Assembly: GCA_025267735.1 (NCBI GenBank) | Contig: CM046299.1 | Location: 32,874,887-32,938,886, forward strand | Direction: 5' to 3' | DNA length: 64,000 nt | Origin: Mactra quadrangularis | Taxonomy: Eukaryota; Mollusca; Bivalvia; Venerida; Mactridae | Part shown: positions 20,580-35,500 of the stretch, one piece after another | How the letters are laid out: each line of letters opens with the position of its first letter | Numbering within the stretch: position 1 is the stretch's first letter | Made by a program: the position numbers and the translations under genes | Notes under the pieces: model-generated | Databases searched by the model: none | Seen by the model: the letters and a program-made list of their open reading frames with translations, nothing else | What the model was told of the DNA's origin: nothing

Positions 20580-23500
20580 CTGAAATAATTATAGAAACGT
20601 ATAAATGTTAGAATACACACTTTCTTTTCAAACGAGTTAATATTAAGACTCCAAATATTACAAGACTAGTTTAAGTTCCCTATCAAGTTTTTTCACAGTA
20701 AAAGCAGTTATACCACTAATCAGATTTACTGTTTAAATTAACGATGACCTGCTCAATATAGATGTAGTAACTCAGTATATGTTGTGCCCACCTCGTCTAC
20801 GGACCAACGCAAGTGTTCTAGACCGCATGGATCTGACGTAACGTTTCATGAAGTCGGCAGAAATGGCGCTCCACTTGCGTACTGTTTGTTTTTTTCTCAA
20901 CTGTCAAAACAGAAATGATTACACAGTGAATGCGTTTGTCAAAATTATAATCGTAATAAATCCATGAGTTTCCGAAAGAGTGTATTATGATTGGGTAAAG
21001 CTGCTTATGCTGAATGATATGTTTAGTCAACATACTTTTAATAACAATTAGGCCGCCAGTACAAAAACAATGCATTCAGTCTTCGTGAAATTATTCAAGC
21101 TTTGACAGATGGAAAAAACAAGTCATTGAAATTGTTGATTACATGTATCTCGCGTTTCGATCAAGCAAATTCCATAAATGGTCAATGTTCATGTCTCGGG
21201 GGCAAGCTGGCCATGGCAAAACGTTAACGTCATATCTAGCGAGATAATTCCTTGTAAATACAGCAGTATGAAGTCTTGCATTATACAGAACCTTAAGCTC
21301 GGTGATTATAGAGCCAGGGTTTTTTTTTTGTAGACAAGAAACAACTGTGAGTAAAGTTTTGTGCCTGTTTTCCTATCGCCCATAATGCGTTCCAAAACCA
21401 TTTCGCTACCCCCACCAAAACGGTCTTGCTCTAATAAACAGTTCTGTTTACGTCTAACCCGAGTTCTGTCGTCAGCAGAACTTAATCGCAAGTTGAATCC
21501 CGACTCGTCACTAAAAAGGACCCTAAACCTCATGGCACGGTTCCAACGTAAGTGGTGATGGGTCCAGAGAAGTCTGGGAGCGCGATTTCTGTTATAATCG
21601 ACATGCCCTTCATAAGGCCCTTCTAGCCCTTATTTGAATATATTAGTGTAAATAAATATTGAGTACAATCACAGTAAGGGCCTCTAAATGCATATCGAAA
21701 CAAAGGTGACTATGAATTATCTAGAGTTATACTCGGATGATATGAAACTACTTAGCACGTGGTAAATGCTATGCGTTCACATTTCTTTTTATTGAATAAG
21801 AATACACTTAGTTTACATGTACTGACGTCTTCGTGCACATTGTTTGTTACAATTAGTGTTAATACGATCACTTACCAGCTACAAGACCGACAACAATACA
21901 TCCAATTATCACACCAATAGCTAGTGACTCAGACACAGTAGATGTATTGTCTGTAACAGATGGTGTAATTGCCAAAGATGATACAGTAGTTGATGAAGTA
22001 GTCTGTAAGAAAACAAATTAGCATAAATATGAGGCACAAGTTTTACACGAGCTTCTCCAAGTATAATGTTAAATGGATTTAGCTGTAAACCAATTACTAG
22101 CGCATACTTTAATCTGTGACTGACAACTGCCCGACATAATTAAGGGTCATGGGTAGGAGGAAAGTGACTATAAAACAAGCACATTCATCGTGCACTCACG
22201 AAAGAAATGAGTTATGAAAATCATTCTTTGTTTCAAGCTCAATCACTTTAAAATGGTCAAATCCAAGTTTCCTGCATAAGTTGTTGGAATTCAATCAATT
22301 TGTCTTCGTACAGAATAAAATAAAATTCACAAACAGAGCCGACAGAAGGATTTCGCTCAAGTAGATAACATAGTTATTTTATGTATACAACGGTACGATT
22401 AGTGCACAAATAAAAATGTTTTATAATGAAAAAACTTTCCGGTTACATCTCTAACAGCCCTCGTATTCTTGCTCATTCTAAATATAATGATGACACATTC
22501 ATTTAAATAGTTATTGTCCGGGTTTTTTTTCAACTGTCAAAGCTTGAATAATTTCACGTTGACAGAATGCATTGTTTTTGTACTGGCGGCCTAATTGTTA
22601 TTAAAAATATCTTGACTAAAACTTATCATACTGTTCGTTTTTTCTCAACTGTCAAAACATGAATAATTTCACGGTGACTTCGTGCTCTTTGTCTAACACT
22701 CGTGACATTGAGATAGTGTGTAAATATTCACCGTGAAATTATTCAAACTTTGACAGTTTAGAAAAAACGAACAATACGGCAAAAGAAGCTTTACTCAATC
22801 TTACTACACAGTTTCGGAAACTCATGGGTGTATTAGGACACTAATTTTAACAAGCGCATTGACCGTGAAATTATTCATGTTTTGACAGTTGCGAAAAAAC
22901 GAACAATATATTTGCAAATTGATAAACAAGTTACATGTTGTACAGGTCGTATTCTAGGTCATGCGTGTTTTTGTACTTTAAGCAATGGTCTTGCCCAATA
23001 AATAGGCGAATAAGCTGGTACATAAACAGCATTTGCCTGATTTAAACATATCACTTTGGTATTCAAAATTCATTTAAAGTTGTGTATAGTGTGTAAATAT
23101 TGACCCCGATCTCACCTTTCACATTTGCATCTAATAATTATCTACACATATCCCGACGAAAATCAGTACCACGCCTATTCTACACTTCGGCAGCGATCGT
23201 AAAATTATAGAAGTGTGTTTGTGTGTTACATTTTAGCTTATAATCCTCACGGCCACGAACACGGTGTAATCGAAGATTAATACTACATTCGTATTCAATG
23301 TTATGAATATTCTTGCATAAAGGTCAAGTCGGGGTTAATATTTACGCATTATACATGCACATTATAAATTTTATAGATTAGATTTTATTACAAATTTCAC
23401 ACACAGAACAACACTGTTTGACCTTTGCTAAAAAGCAATTTGTCAAACACAAAATTACAGACATATAATGATGGCATTACAGTGTTACAAAACATACATA

Positions 23501-26500
23501 GATATTCAAGGTACAAATACTAACATAACACACATACAGAAGAAACAAAAAGAAAAGAAAAAAAAAAAAAGATAAATGTATATTAATATATACATTATAC
23601 AAACATAACATTGCATTACAAAATTGAGAAACATTTCTAATTGTTAGGAAGAACCACAACTCTTGTGTTAACTGCACAAACCGGAATGGTACGGGCGGTT
23701 TTGTCAAAAAGCTCGTTGGCGCTTGATTTAGACACGGGAAACAAGCGTCTTGCCATTCCGATTTCTACAAAAACACATGGATGGACGTTGTTTACTCAAT
23801 AATCTTTACATTTTAACAAATATAATAGGATAAATTACAGGTCGTCCACGTAAACTTTGCGTATATAAACATTGCCGGTTTCATTACACACTTATATTTA
23901 GGGGTGAAGTTAGTTTATACCTATTTCTAAACACATCATTATATAAAATTTGTAATGTGCATATACACTTTTTAAAATATATGTTAAATGTCAAAGTGGT
24001 ATGTTGAAATCATTAAAATGTTGTTCATGCATCAGCATGTTTACCTATTTAGTGGGCAAGTCCATTGTTTAAAGTACAAAAACACGCATGACCTAGAATA
24101 CGACCTGTAATGTGGGCGTATTGCTCGTTTGTTTGTGTGCTACATTAGTATTGTTCTAGTTATCCAGAAATTATGAACTGGAATTGATACCTATTGACAA
24201 AATTAAATGAATAAAACGTGGACAAGGATTGAGGGAAACACGTGAAAAATACGGTGATGATTGTAAGGATTAATATCTTTAAACACGTGCAAATTCCAGC
24301 CATTTGGATTTACTACATGGATACAACTAAAGTGCGTTTTTGAGTCAGTCCAATATTTACTTATTAGTCTATGTTCGGCTGTTAAATTTAGGCCAGACAA
24401 ACTAGATATTTGATACATATTGGCTGACATGACAGCAGATGATAAAAAGGGATTAATCATTTTGAACAGGATTTATAGGAATGGATATAAGCAACCAATG
24501 TCCATTGACATTTCGCAGTCAATCAGGTATGTTTCCTTTTCCTAGGAAATACGATGAAATGCTATAATTAGTATAACAAAACCTGTCATATATACATGTA
24601 TACACATGCATACACAAACAGACAACCTATATGTACATAGGTATACATTATATAAACGTACATACACGTACATGCGCATACTTACATGCGTATATATGCA
24701 TATGTGTTCACATGTACAATAGACGTACATGCGCCCATACACTTCATATTTGGATATAAACCTACATACACACATAATGTGCTCAGCTAAAATGACATAT
24801 ACTTGCAGTCACATACAAAAAACAAGCAAAGAAAAAGGCAAAGACCAAACATATATATATACATAAATTATATTTACAATGCATACTATTGATTTGCATA
24901 AAGTTTTCTTATTTCTAATGCTTTATAAATGAACATGGCAAGATTTTCCATAATTGTTTCATTTTCAGAATTCAATAATTGTTCTGTCTTATAGATATTG
25001 GGGGTTTGCGAGTAATATGGTTTGATATAGGTGTTTCTTATATTGTCATACAAATTACAATAAAATAAAAAGTGCATTTCATCCTCCAGGGTTTTACTGT
25101 GTGGGCATAACCTTTCATTTGTAGGAGTATTATTCCACCTTCTCTATTGCTAGTCTATGAGACGAAACACGAAACCTTGTCAATGCAATACGAAATTTAT
25201 TTATATTTATCACATCAAGATATTTGTTTCTTTCAAACTTTGCAAATAGTCTATACAAATTTGCACGAGATGAGTTTTCTAAACTGTTTGACCAAAGTTG
25301 AGCAAAATTATCAGTAAGTCTTTGTTTTAATAAAATAATAAATACTTTTTCATTACCCACTCCCTGCATAATCCAAACTTCTCCAAAACACAACCTATTT
25401 AGTGTATCCCTCACTTGTGATGCCCAATTAACTTTATTCGGTTTTGTTTGTATGTCACGTAACATTGAATTGTAAATTATATGTATGTATTTTCTCTCAC
25501 TAGAATTTAATATCTTAAACCAATATTTTATTATATGAACTATTCTTTGTGTCATAAGATCAGTTCTCCCAAGTTCTCCATAAATGAAGTCATTTTGGGT
25601 ATTACTTTTGTCATTTAAAACATATTTACAAAAAGTGTATGCATTCGTTTTAATGGTTGGGCTTTACTAAAGCCCCAGACCTCACACCCATATGATGATA
25701 TTGGTTTTACTAATTTGTCAAAGAGATCCAATGTGTGTTGAGTCGTTATATCAGTAAAACGGTATAAATATCTTTTTAAGGTAAATATTGCTTTCTGTGC
25801 TTTATCGGCTAATGTTTTAGAAGTCTCTGAAAAGTTACCACCAGGTGTAAAAACGATGCCTAGATAAGCAAAACAGTTGACTATTTCTAGGTTACGACCA
25901 TCATATGTAAAAGAAAAATCATTGGGTAAGCGACCACCCTTTCTAAATACTAAATTCTTTGTTTTTTGTTTGTTTACACTAAGTTTCCATTTTAAACAGT
26001 AATCATGCAATATATCTAAATTATTTTGAAGTTCTTGTGGGGACTTGGCAAAAATTACTGTATCATCTGCGTACATAAGCATGAATAATTTTAGAAAAAC
26101 AATGTCAATGCCTTTTGATCCTTTAAGAAATAATTCATCTTCCAAATCATTTAGATACATAGAAGAAAGGAATGGAGATAGACTTTCTTCTTGCCTAACA
26201 CCTTGATTACTTTCAAATATTTCGCCCGGATTGTTATTTAGTCTTACATGTGATGTTATATGATTGTACATTGACTTGATTGTGTTGAATAGCTTACCCC
26301 TTATACCTAAGTTACATATATATAGTTTATACCAAATATTTTGTCTTACTAAGTAATCTAAAGCTTTTGAGTAGTCAACAAAGGCACAGAACAATTGCTT
26401 ATTATCATTAATTAAGTGATTGACCAACACATGCAATACAAAGATATTATCAATAGTTCCCATTTTTTATCTAAATCCAGCTTGGGATTCTACATAAATA

Positions 26501-29500
26501 TAGTAATTTTCGGCCCGAAGAGTAAATCTAGAATTAATTAAACTTTTAAATAATTTTCCAATAACACTAAGAAGAGTTATACCACGAAAATGGTTTACAA
26601 CAGTTAAACTGCCTGATTTATGAATGGGAACGATGTAACCCTCCCCCAATTTTTTGGGAAAATACCCTACATGTAAAATTTTATTGAAAAGTGTGAGTAA
26701 ATAGTCTGTGACATTATCTTTGGCATATAATAAGAATTCATGCAAAATTCCATCTGGGCCCGGACTTTTGTTTAGATTTAGTTCCGAAATACCACGTAAA
26801 ACGTCTGATCGAGAGAAGGGTAAGTCGAGTTCGTGCAACATATATCATTTAGTTCATTTCTAACAATATGATTGTTAAAGTATATAATATCCTCATCTGC
26901 TTGAAAAAAATTGTCTTCTGGATTAGTGATTGCCCTGAAATATTTCGTAAATGTATCAAGGGACATATTTTTAGGCTCTTTCTTTTGCTACTGCTTCTTT
27001 TAACATGCGCCAGTACATGTTTGCATTTTTAAATTGTGCTGAAAGTATTTTTTCCGTGTTACGTTTCTTTTTGATGTAATTAAAACTACGAATATTTTTT
27101 AAATGGGCTGATCTTGCTTTGATCATTTCTGACTTATTGTGATTTGTATTATTTCGTTTAAACGCATTTAACTTACAATAAAATTCATGTTTACTATCAC
27201 TACACAATTTATTGAATAATTGTGATGATTCATAACTATAATTTTTTGAATTGGCTGACATATTACTATTAGTTGTTTTGTGAAACAAAATCATTAATAT
27301 TACAATCAATCTCTTCGCCGGTCGTAGCATTACTCAAAATTGAGCTTAAATTATTGATCTTAGTTTGAGTAGCAAAATCATTCATGTTTTCTATATATGT
27401 GTTTTTGTTTTGATTATTCCATTTATTACGTCCATCAATACAATTATAAACTGATGGGTTATCACTATATGAGATATCATAATTCTCAGAGTTACATACA
27501 CCTTTTAAAGTGAATTCAATATTACAATGACCACTTATAATATTTGGTTTATGTACAACAAACATTTTAAATTTGTGATAGTATATTTTGACTTACTATA
27601 CAGCAATCTACAACACTAGATCCGTTAGTTCCAACAAATGTATAATTTACATATATTTTTGTATCGCCTACTCGTCCGTTTGTAATTTTTAGTCCTGTTT
27701 GTTTGAGAAAATCTATCAATTTATAGCCATTTGAATTAGTACCTGTATCACTTGAGACTCTGGGCAGTACTGTGTCAATTTGGTAATCATCTGGGAGTAA
27801 ATTGTCAAAAGATATCAAATCATTGTTTTCCGTGACATAATTTTGTAAATTACCAACTCTTGCGTTTTATATCCCCCAATAACATGAAACTACAATTTTC
27901 ATCCCCAAATTTGTCTTGTATATATGGTATTATTATCAATGAATAAATCATAGACATTTTCATTTACTAATACGTTTCTACTTGAATTGGATGGTATAAT
28001 ATAGCATACACATACATGTATATATAAAGATCAGTATCAAAATCAAAGTATTTTGAGTCAAATTTCAACCACAAATGTGAGTCTGAATGACTGAGTAGTA
28101 ACATATCACTCGAGAAATATTTGTTTCTAATATATACAATTATTCCACTTGAATGTCTTTTGGTGTTAATTAACTTCTCATCCCTATTTAAAACTAAGTA
28201 CTGAAAGTTATCAACATGGAAATCATGTTCTAGTCCACCCCACGTTTCTGTTAAAACTACAACATCATTGTTATTAAAAATGTCTATGATTTCAATTAAA
28301 TATAATATGTTTGTAAAAAAAAGTGTAAACTAACTAAACTATAAAATTGTATAAAGAATTCACCCCTAAATATTGGTGTGTAATGAAACTGGCTATGTTT
28401 ATATACGCAATGTTTACGTGGAAGACCTGTATAGTTCGTTTTTTTCTCAAAACATGATTAATTTCACGATGACTTTGTGTTCTTTGTCTAAACTCGTGAT
28501 ATTGTGATAGTGTGTATTCATTCACCACAAAATTATTCAAACTTCGACAGTTTAGAAAAAAAACTATATTAGAAGATTGTATCGTTAGTCTTTTTAAAAA
28601 TATTAAATCATGGACATTAACACCGAATTTGCAAGTGATTTGATCTAAATAGCTAGCAGTGTTAACCAGATATAGAACAATACGAATCTTCTTTGGTCCG
28701 TGCGATTTTAATTTGTTGGTAATATCTAAAATGTCTTAGGTCAGCCCTTTAGGCTCTTAGCCATTTGATTATTTTTACCTATAAGAAATCAATAGGCCTT
28801 GTTTTTTGTAACATATAACATGTGTTACTGTAGTAATACTTACTGTCGTCTCATTCGTTATTACGGTAAAGTTTCTAACTTCCTCTGGACCAGAACCAAA
28901 TTTACCAACACCAAACACTCTTACCACTTTTACTTTCACAACTCTAGATACAATAAACATATAATACTGTAAATAGGGTGTACGGACAGTGAAAAGTTGA
29001 CTACAAACAAGTAATTTCGTTATCTAATGCAGTATAAAAACGAATTATTTGCATATAAGCCTACACTTAATACACTTTTGTTTTCACTGTTTGCAGGTAT
29101 TGCAATCACAATAGTGAGGCACAATTTGGGGCAAATTAGCTCAACCTAGATTTTAAAAAGTTTTCGGTGTTTTTGAGTGCTGAGATGTAGAAGGTACGAA
29201 AACTGATGGGTGCCACCATGTAACCCTTGAGCAGTTTTGACACCAGTTTACATCTAATAATTTGCATATTATTTAGTTGGTAAATCGCAGCTTAGTGATC
29301 AGGTAAGCTAAAAAGTATAGTTATTTATGTTTTAATGTTTCCGTTATCATGAACGCCATCTAGAGGTCTCGGAACGGCTTAAAGGTTACAGCATAGGACC
29401 CGCTGGTTTTCATATCTACCACACCCCAGCATTCAAAAACATTAAAACAATGGATCATTTTTTATAATCAATCCGCAGCCTTTTTCAACTTTTAACTGAG

Positions 29501-32500
29501 ATCTCATATAAATAATAAATCGCTCCAATACAATCTTTGTCGTTTTCTTACAATAAGTTATCTAATAACTTTCAAACGAAAAGAATATTTATTTACTTAC
29601 GTCGTTAGTCCGGCAATATCTGCTTTAAGTGTGAAGTTACCACTAACTTTTTCCCTTGGTTTCAATTGCGGAGAAAAAATATTTGGTGCCTGAACAAAGT
29701 TCCTCTCGTCACTTATACGTACATCAATATCTTGGGTTACATCTAACAAGTTAGTCACAGTAAAATTGATAATGAAAGTAGAGTGCTCTATCATAGTTCT
29801 CTCTGTAATAAATACGATTATAGAGTTATCATGTTTCATTCGTGTAAAGATTGAAACGCACTAAACGTAACTATAACCTTACATTGAATTTGATGCGAGT
29901 TCTACCGGTAATATTTTCATAAAACGTGTTTTCACACGGTGTTAAAAATGCAAACAATCATTAAAGATGGAAATGTTGGAATGTTGAGATAAATATAATA
30001 TTCAAAATTAACCGAATTTAAACGTACATACAGGTTTGTATATATTTAGCGCTAAAGCAAATCAATAACCTCTTGATCTCACAAATGTTAGTGAGATATT
30101 TATTTAGAAGTAATTTAAATATTGTTATTGTTTGGACAAGTGATGGCAAACATTGCAACAATATTTAAGTACATTATATCAAAAAGTGACGGTTGGTACA
30201 AACAAATTCACTAAAAATTGGCATAGTCAAATATAACTTTGTCATGTGTTTCGTGAGAACTCTCCGAAAGTATGTTTTGTCAAAGTTATGTTGATTGGTT
30301 GAAATAAGATGTTAAAATTAATCTCATTAGTTTATTTTGGCAACACCTTACTTGTCACCAGTGATTAAAACTTTATTAAATTAGGAAACTGAACATTTTT
30401 GTTATTAGAATAATAACACGAGTAATAGAGAGTTCTGTTACACTGGGTAGCTCTGCTTAACGTCAAAACGCCGCACCATTTTTTCTAAACGTCGCATCAC
30501 GGACGCTAGATGTCGCAACCACCCTAAGGTCCATAACAAACTAGACTTTCGCCTTAAGTACTACCTTTAGGTCCATTGCAACCTCATAAGCACCTTAAGC
30601 GGCAGCCTTAGAGCCCATAGCAACCACACTTGTGCCCTTAGTAACCAAAATTGCATAAAGGTCAATACCATTCCATTTAGCGCCACTTGAAACTTTTTTC
30701 AAGTCCATGTTATACAGTCTCGCACTCGTAATAACTGCACAAATACCCATGGTAACCACACTTGCGCCCATAACAACCGCATTTAGATCAATATCACAAA
30801 TACTTGCGCCTTTTTTAGTTTTAGTAGATAAGAGCGGGGTCGAACTAGCGACCTTTAGAGCGCGACGCAAGTGTTTTACCGCTAATCCAATGATCCGCCC
30901 TAAGACTCTAATAGCTTTTTGTTAAGAAACCTGGATTTATCCTTAAGATACTCCAACTGACATTGACAGAAGTCTGGCTTCTATCTTCTACATTCCTTAC
31001 AATCATAAACATTTCATTAATCGGATAATATTAGAATGTCACCGTACATATTTGTACTCCCTAAAACATGCTAGGCCACTTCAGTGCTTATTATTAGTTC
31101 ATCCAAGTACAAAGTTCTCAAATTAAGCTCATTATTGTAATGACCCGTTGTCCGTCGAGCGTGCGAGGGTTCGTCAATAATTTCTTTTAATGTCTTCTCT
31201 TTCTAGGACCCTTGGTTATTTAGTTAGTGAAACAGGTATGTTCCCTGGGTGTCCCCCTTTCCAGGTTGCCAAAATAAAAAAATCCATCAAAAGCTTTGGT
31301 TACCAAGAAAACAAATATAATAAAATAAAAAACGATAATTACCATAACACGCTACTCATTTGTCCGCTTCTTATGGTATATATATCATACATATCCAATT
31401 AGAATTTCAACAAGTTATCCCGGACATTGGAATCGAAGCGAGCAAGAATTGGATCGTATTTGACGGATGCGAACTGGTTCTAATTCATAATTTTGTCGAG
31501 TTTATCACAAAAAGTTGCATTTATTCTGGTTGAATTTGCTATGTTTAATCATCGGAACAAGTGTGTAGTCTTGTAGTAAAGTATCAACATTTCAGAAATA
31601 GTTTTAACATAAAAATGATTTTTTTAGAGAATGATGCGAACCGGTTCAGGTTTATACAAGGATACGAACCGGTTCAGATTTTTGGAATTTTACCATTTTA
31701 TTTTCATTTTCATAAGCTCTTTGTCGATGTCTATTTCTCGTCATTTCTATTGCACAAGTTTGTTTTCAGGAAATTGTGATCGTCATTTTGTCTCAATTAT
31801 ACAACTTATGACAACGCTCTGATTTGGGAATTTTTGCTGAAAATGACTTCATACCATCTGTATTTACATGAGATTGCATGACACGACTCAGTTGTAAATG
31901 GGTATCTGTTCGGATCATGCATTACATGCAGTTGGTGTGTGACTCGATGATCTGGCTTGTTAATGTCAAAAGTCGACTGATAGTGATTCTAATAGTTGAC
32001 TTCAAAAACATTGTTTTAACAATAACTTTGAATATATGATAGAAATGATAACAGATTACAAGTAAACGTTAGGTATACTAGTAAAAAATAGCAAGCTTTT
32101 CTTTAAAATGGAAACATTCATTTAGAAAAGAAGACCATGTTATTAAATGTTACAAATTTAAGTTCTCAAGTTCATTTTTATAAATAATACTTAAGTCAGT
32201 GAATTATAATGTGTCAAAACTGAATTAGTTTAACTGGAGCAGTAATTAATCAGTTCTATTTTTCAATAAAAATTCTATACTTCAAAAAGATAGTATTATT
32301 ACATACATTATTAACACAATCTATTTCAAACATTTTTATTTGCATCTAACTAAATGTATATGTACTATGAATACATCTTTTAATCAAGACTCTCATTCAT
32401 TCAATTTAACATTAAACATTTAAGCTCCTAATTATTAAAACATAATACTATATAACAGAATTAATCAAAGTACATTTGTACATTTTTCAACCCAATCAAT

Positions 32501-35500
32501 GTTGCAAGAACTTGCACTTATAACATTTTGTTACTCACTGTACATTTTTTTGTTCAAGCATAAATAAATGCTGCAATTACTCGTATGTTATATATGATTT
32601 AAGAGGCTGTCCACGAAAAATCAGGCAGTCAGTGTTACATGCTATCCCTCAGAATTTGATGATTTTGCTGTCAGTTGATCATAATGATGCAAAATTACAG
32701 AATTTACAGTTAGAATTTTGTTTGCATCTTTTGGTTGCTATAGCAACGCGATATAGTGTTTTTGGCCATTTTTTGCATGAAATGCACTTGTAAAAAGTAC
32801 TTTTTTGCTATTTTCATGATTCTCCTGAGCAAACAGTGATGATAGAATAGCAACAAGCATAGTTTCATATCATTATATAGTCAATTTACTATAAAATAAT
32901 TATATTTACAAGTGATGAAGATAAAAGTTCATAGAAAAAAATTGAGTTCAAAACATCATGATTTTCAATTTTTGAAATTCCTTGAAAACTATGCAATTGG
33001 CTATGCTCATAATTTCCAATATGACGCATGAAATGAAACTATAGTACTAGCAATGTAAAGACGAAATATGGTATTATAAAAAGCTAAAATAAAAAAGATG
33101 GAACTCTCAAAGAGAAAAAAGAAAATTTATGATAAAAATTGGCAATTTGCCAAAAAAATGGCATTTTGCCAAATACTTCAAATGCTTATATTATGATTTA
33201 AATTATAATTTTTTTAGAAAATCAACATTTGTATATGAAAATATACTCAGGTTACAAACACAGTAGTGAAAAAAAATACGGTTGCCATGACAACAGTCAA
33301 GAAACAATCACATTATTTTTTCTAAGTCAATGAAATTCATTTATTTCTCTTCTTTTTCTGATTTCATTCATGAAAGTCTGAAGAAATTACATAATTTAAA
33401 AGCTGGATATTAATAAGATTTATTCATTGAAGTGCTTACAATAAATTTTGATTTATCAAGCTTAAAATTAAAGCTATAATCTATATTTATAAATGATGTA
33501 AAATTCATACCCCACCCACTTTATTCAACATTGCAAATTCTTTACCACCACACTTTATTATTTGTTTGAAAACTTCCAAGTAACTTTTCAAAAGTTAAAT
33601 TATAATGTGTAAGTTTAAAGCAGAATTCCAATAATCAAAACTTAAAATTTGATTTCGCTGCCATGGTTATAATTAAATATTTTGAAATCATCTGTTCATG
33701 GGTCTCCACCCACTTAATTACAGTGAAGATCCGCTATTAAGGCCAGCTTGCGGACCGACATAATTTGGCCTTAATAGCGAGTCGGCCTTAATAGTGAAAC
33801 ATGGATTGTGACAGGTTGATCAGCATGTTATTTAAAGTGGGTAATTAATTTTCATGTTTAAAAGATTAACTAGACGCCACAATTCTGTATAATTTCTATC
33901 TTTACATGTTAGCCAAATCAACAGCACTTCAGCATGTTTGAAACTTTTATTAACTCATTTTCAAGGTCAAAATCAGATCATCTTGGGCATTATATATAAG
34001 ACACATCAATGTTGCACCACCATTTGCTGCCATTCCATAATGAAGTCAATATATGCAAATGACCAACACTACTACTTGTATTTCAAAGTAAACAAATGAA
34101 AAAAAAAGAGAAAACATATAGACAATTAATTTTAAAATGTTTTTATTTTTTACGTCATAGTCATCAACATAGCATAACAAATATTAATTCAATTGTTACA
34201 ACCCAGAGAATGTCATTGAATAAACTAAACTAGTGAGAGAGCACTTTGAATGGATAAACTTTTTGAGTCTATTCCTACATCAATATTACGAGTTCCTCAA
34301 CTGTAGTCCTCTCTTTACCCTTTTATAGATACAAAATAAAACCACAATCACACGTTGATCATAATTATACATGTAATGAATTTCAATTATACATTTATCT
34401 TTATGTCATGAAGCTTTCTGTGAGAAATGGTATATGTCTTAAAAATGTTCTTTTTGTAACAAAATGTTCATTATTCTCCTGTCTCAGAACCAGTAACATT
34501 AAGAACATAAACACATACTTTATGAGACATCTGTTGTTGTCATTCTGAAATAAACAAATTTCATTTTATAGTAACATACAAAATAATAAATGTTTACCAA
34601 AGTAAATAAATCAAACTAGATAAAATAACATTACTTTTTACATTTGTACATGATTTAAAGAATTTACTTTTGATAGTAGACTCAGTAGCAAAAATAATGA
34701 AACTCATTAAATAAGATGCCACCTGGCTAGCTCAATTGGTAGCACGTAAGTCTACTGATCGAGGGGTCGCGGGTTTGATTCCCAGGCGGGTCATACTTTT
34801 GTGGAGCTTTGTCATGAAATTATTTCTACGGCCATTCTCCCTCCAACCAATGATTTTTAATTATGTAGGGCAGTTGTCAGTCAGACGAAAGTATGCGCTT
34901 AGTAGTTGGTAGACAGCTAAATCCAGAGATTTAGCCTTTCCAGGAGGAGTGAGTAGGTTGACCGACCGCCATTATATGACCTATAAAATGTGTTGCTATG
35001 ATGTTAAACCCAATAAACAAAGAAACATTAAATAAGATGCTAGATTCAGCAGGTTTTGTCATTATAAATACATTGTAAATAAATTAACATCCCTGGTTTA
35101 AACAATTTTTCTAGCATATTTCATATGTTTTCATGGAAGAACATACCTTGTTTCTATGCTTTGTTATATCAGCATAATAGCAGATCTATGGATACTTTAA
35201 AGTTGATGCAAGTATCATGATTATTATTATATTGTTTCCTTTCTTACCATCATTTTCTGAAATAATAAACAAATATGACTAATTAGTTCAATGATGAAAC
35301 AGTTCTAATACATATTTTGCGAGTTATTTTTTTTTAATAAAAGGTAAACACAGTACAGTACTTATTGAGATAGTGACAAAAGTTGATAGGGTTTTTTGCC
35401 TTTTTTATTGAAAAGCTAATATAGCCTTCCTCCAATTAAAATTTCTAACATAATTTATCATGATGCACATCTCAAAACAAATAACACTAGACAACAAGCA

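Larger units (their letters stand above)
20580..21875 (-). other. intron with an M2 MITE and Tc1 remnant
   Basis: Between the tail exon and the TM exon. Apart from the two mobile elements listed separately, no further feature is seen; 21610-21870 holds nothing recognised. Confidence 0.6.
22003..28843 (-). other. 6.8-kb intron packed with nested elements
   Basis: Contains the M1/M2, W and Y elements and an APE-type LINE listed separately. Bases 22010-22510 and 23390-23830 show no clear structure beyond an A-rich run near 23550 and a minus-strand stretch at 23640-23770 that may be an old coding fragment. Confidence 0.6.

Noticed and set aside
20246..20611. 121-codon plus-strand ORF
   Set aside because: It is the shadow of the last exon on the minus strand, which has splice border, phase and TM continuity.
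34718..34795. True tRNA gene
   Set aside because: A and B boxes are followed by a SINE body and tail with a target duplication; the acceptor stem does not pair.
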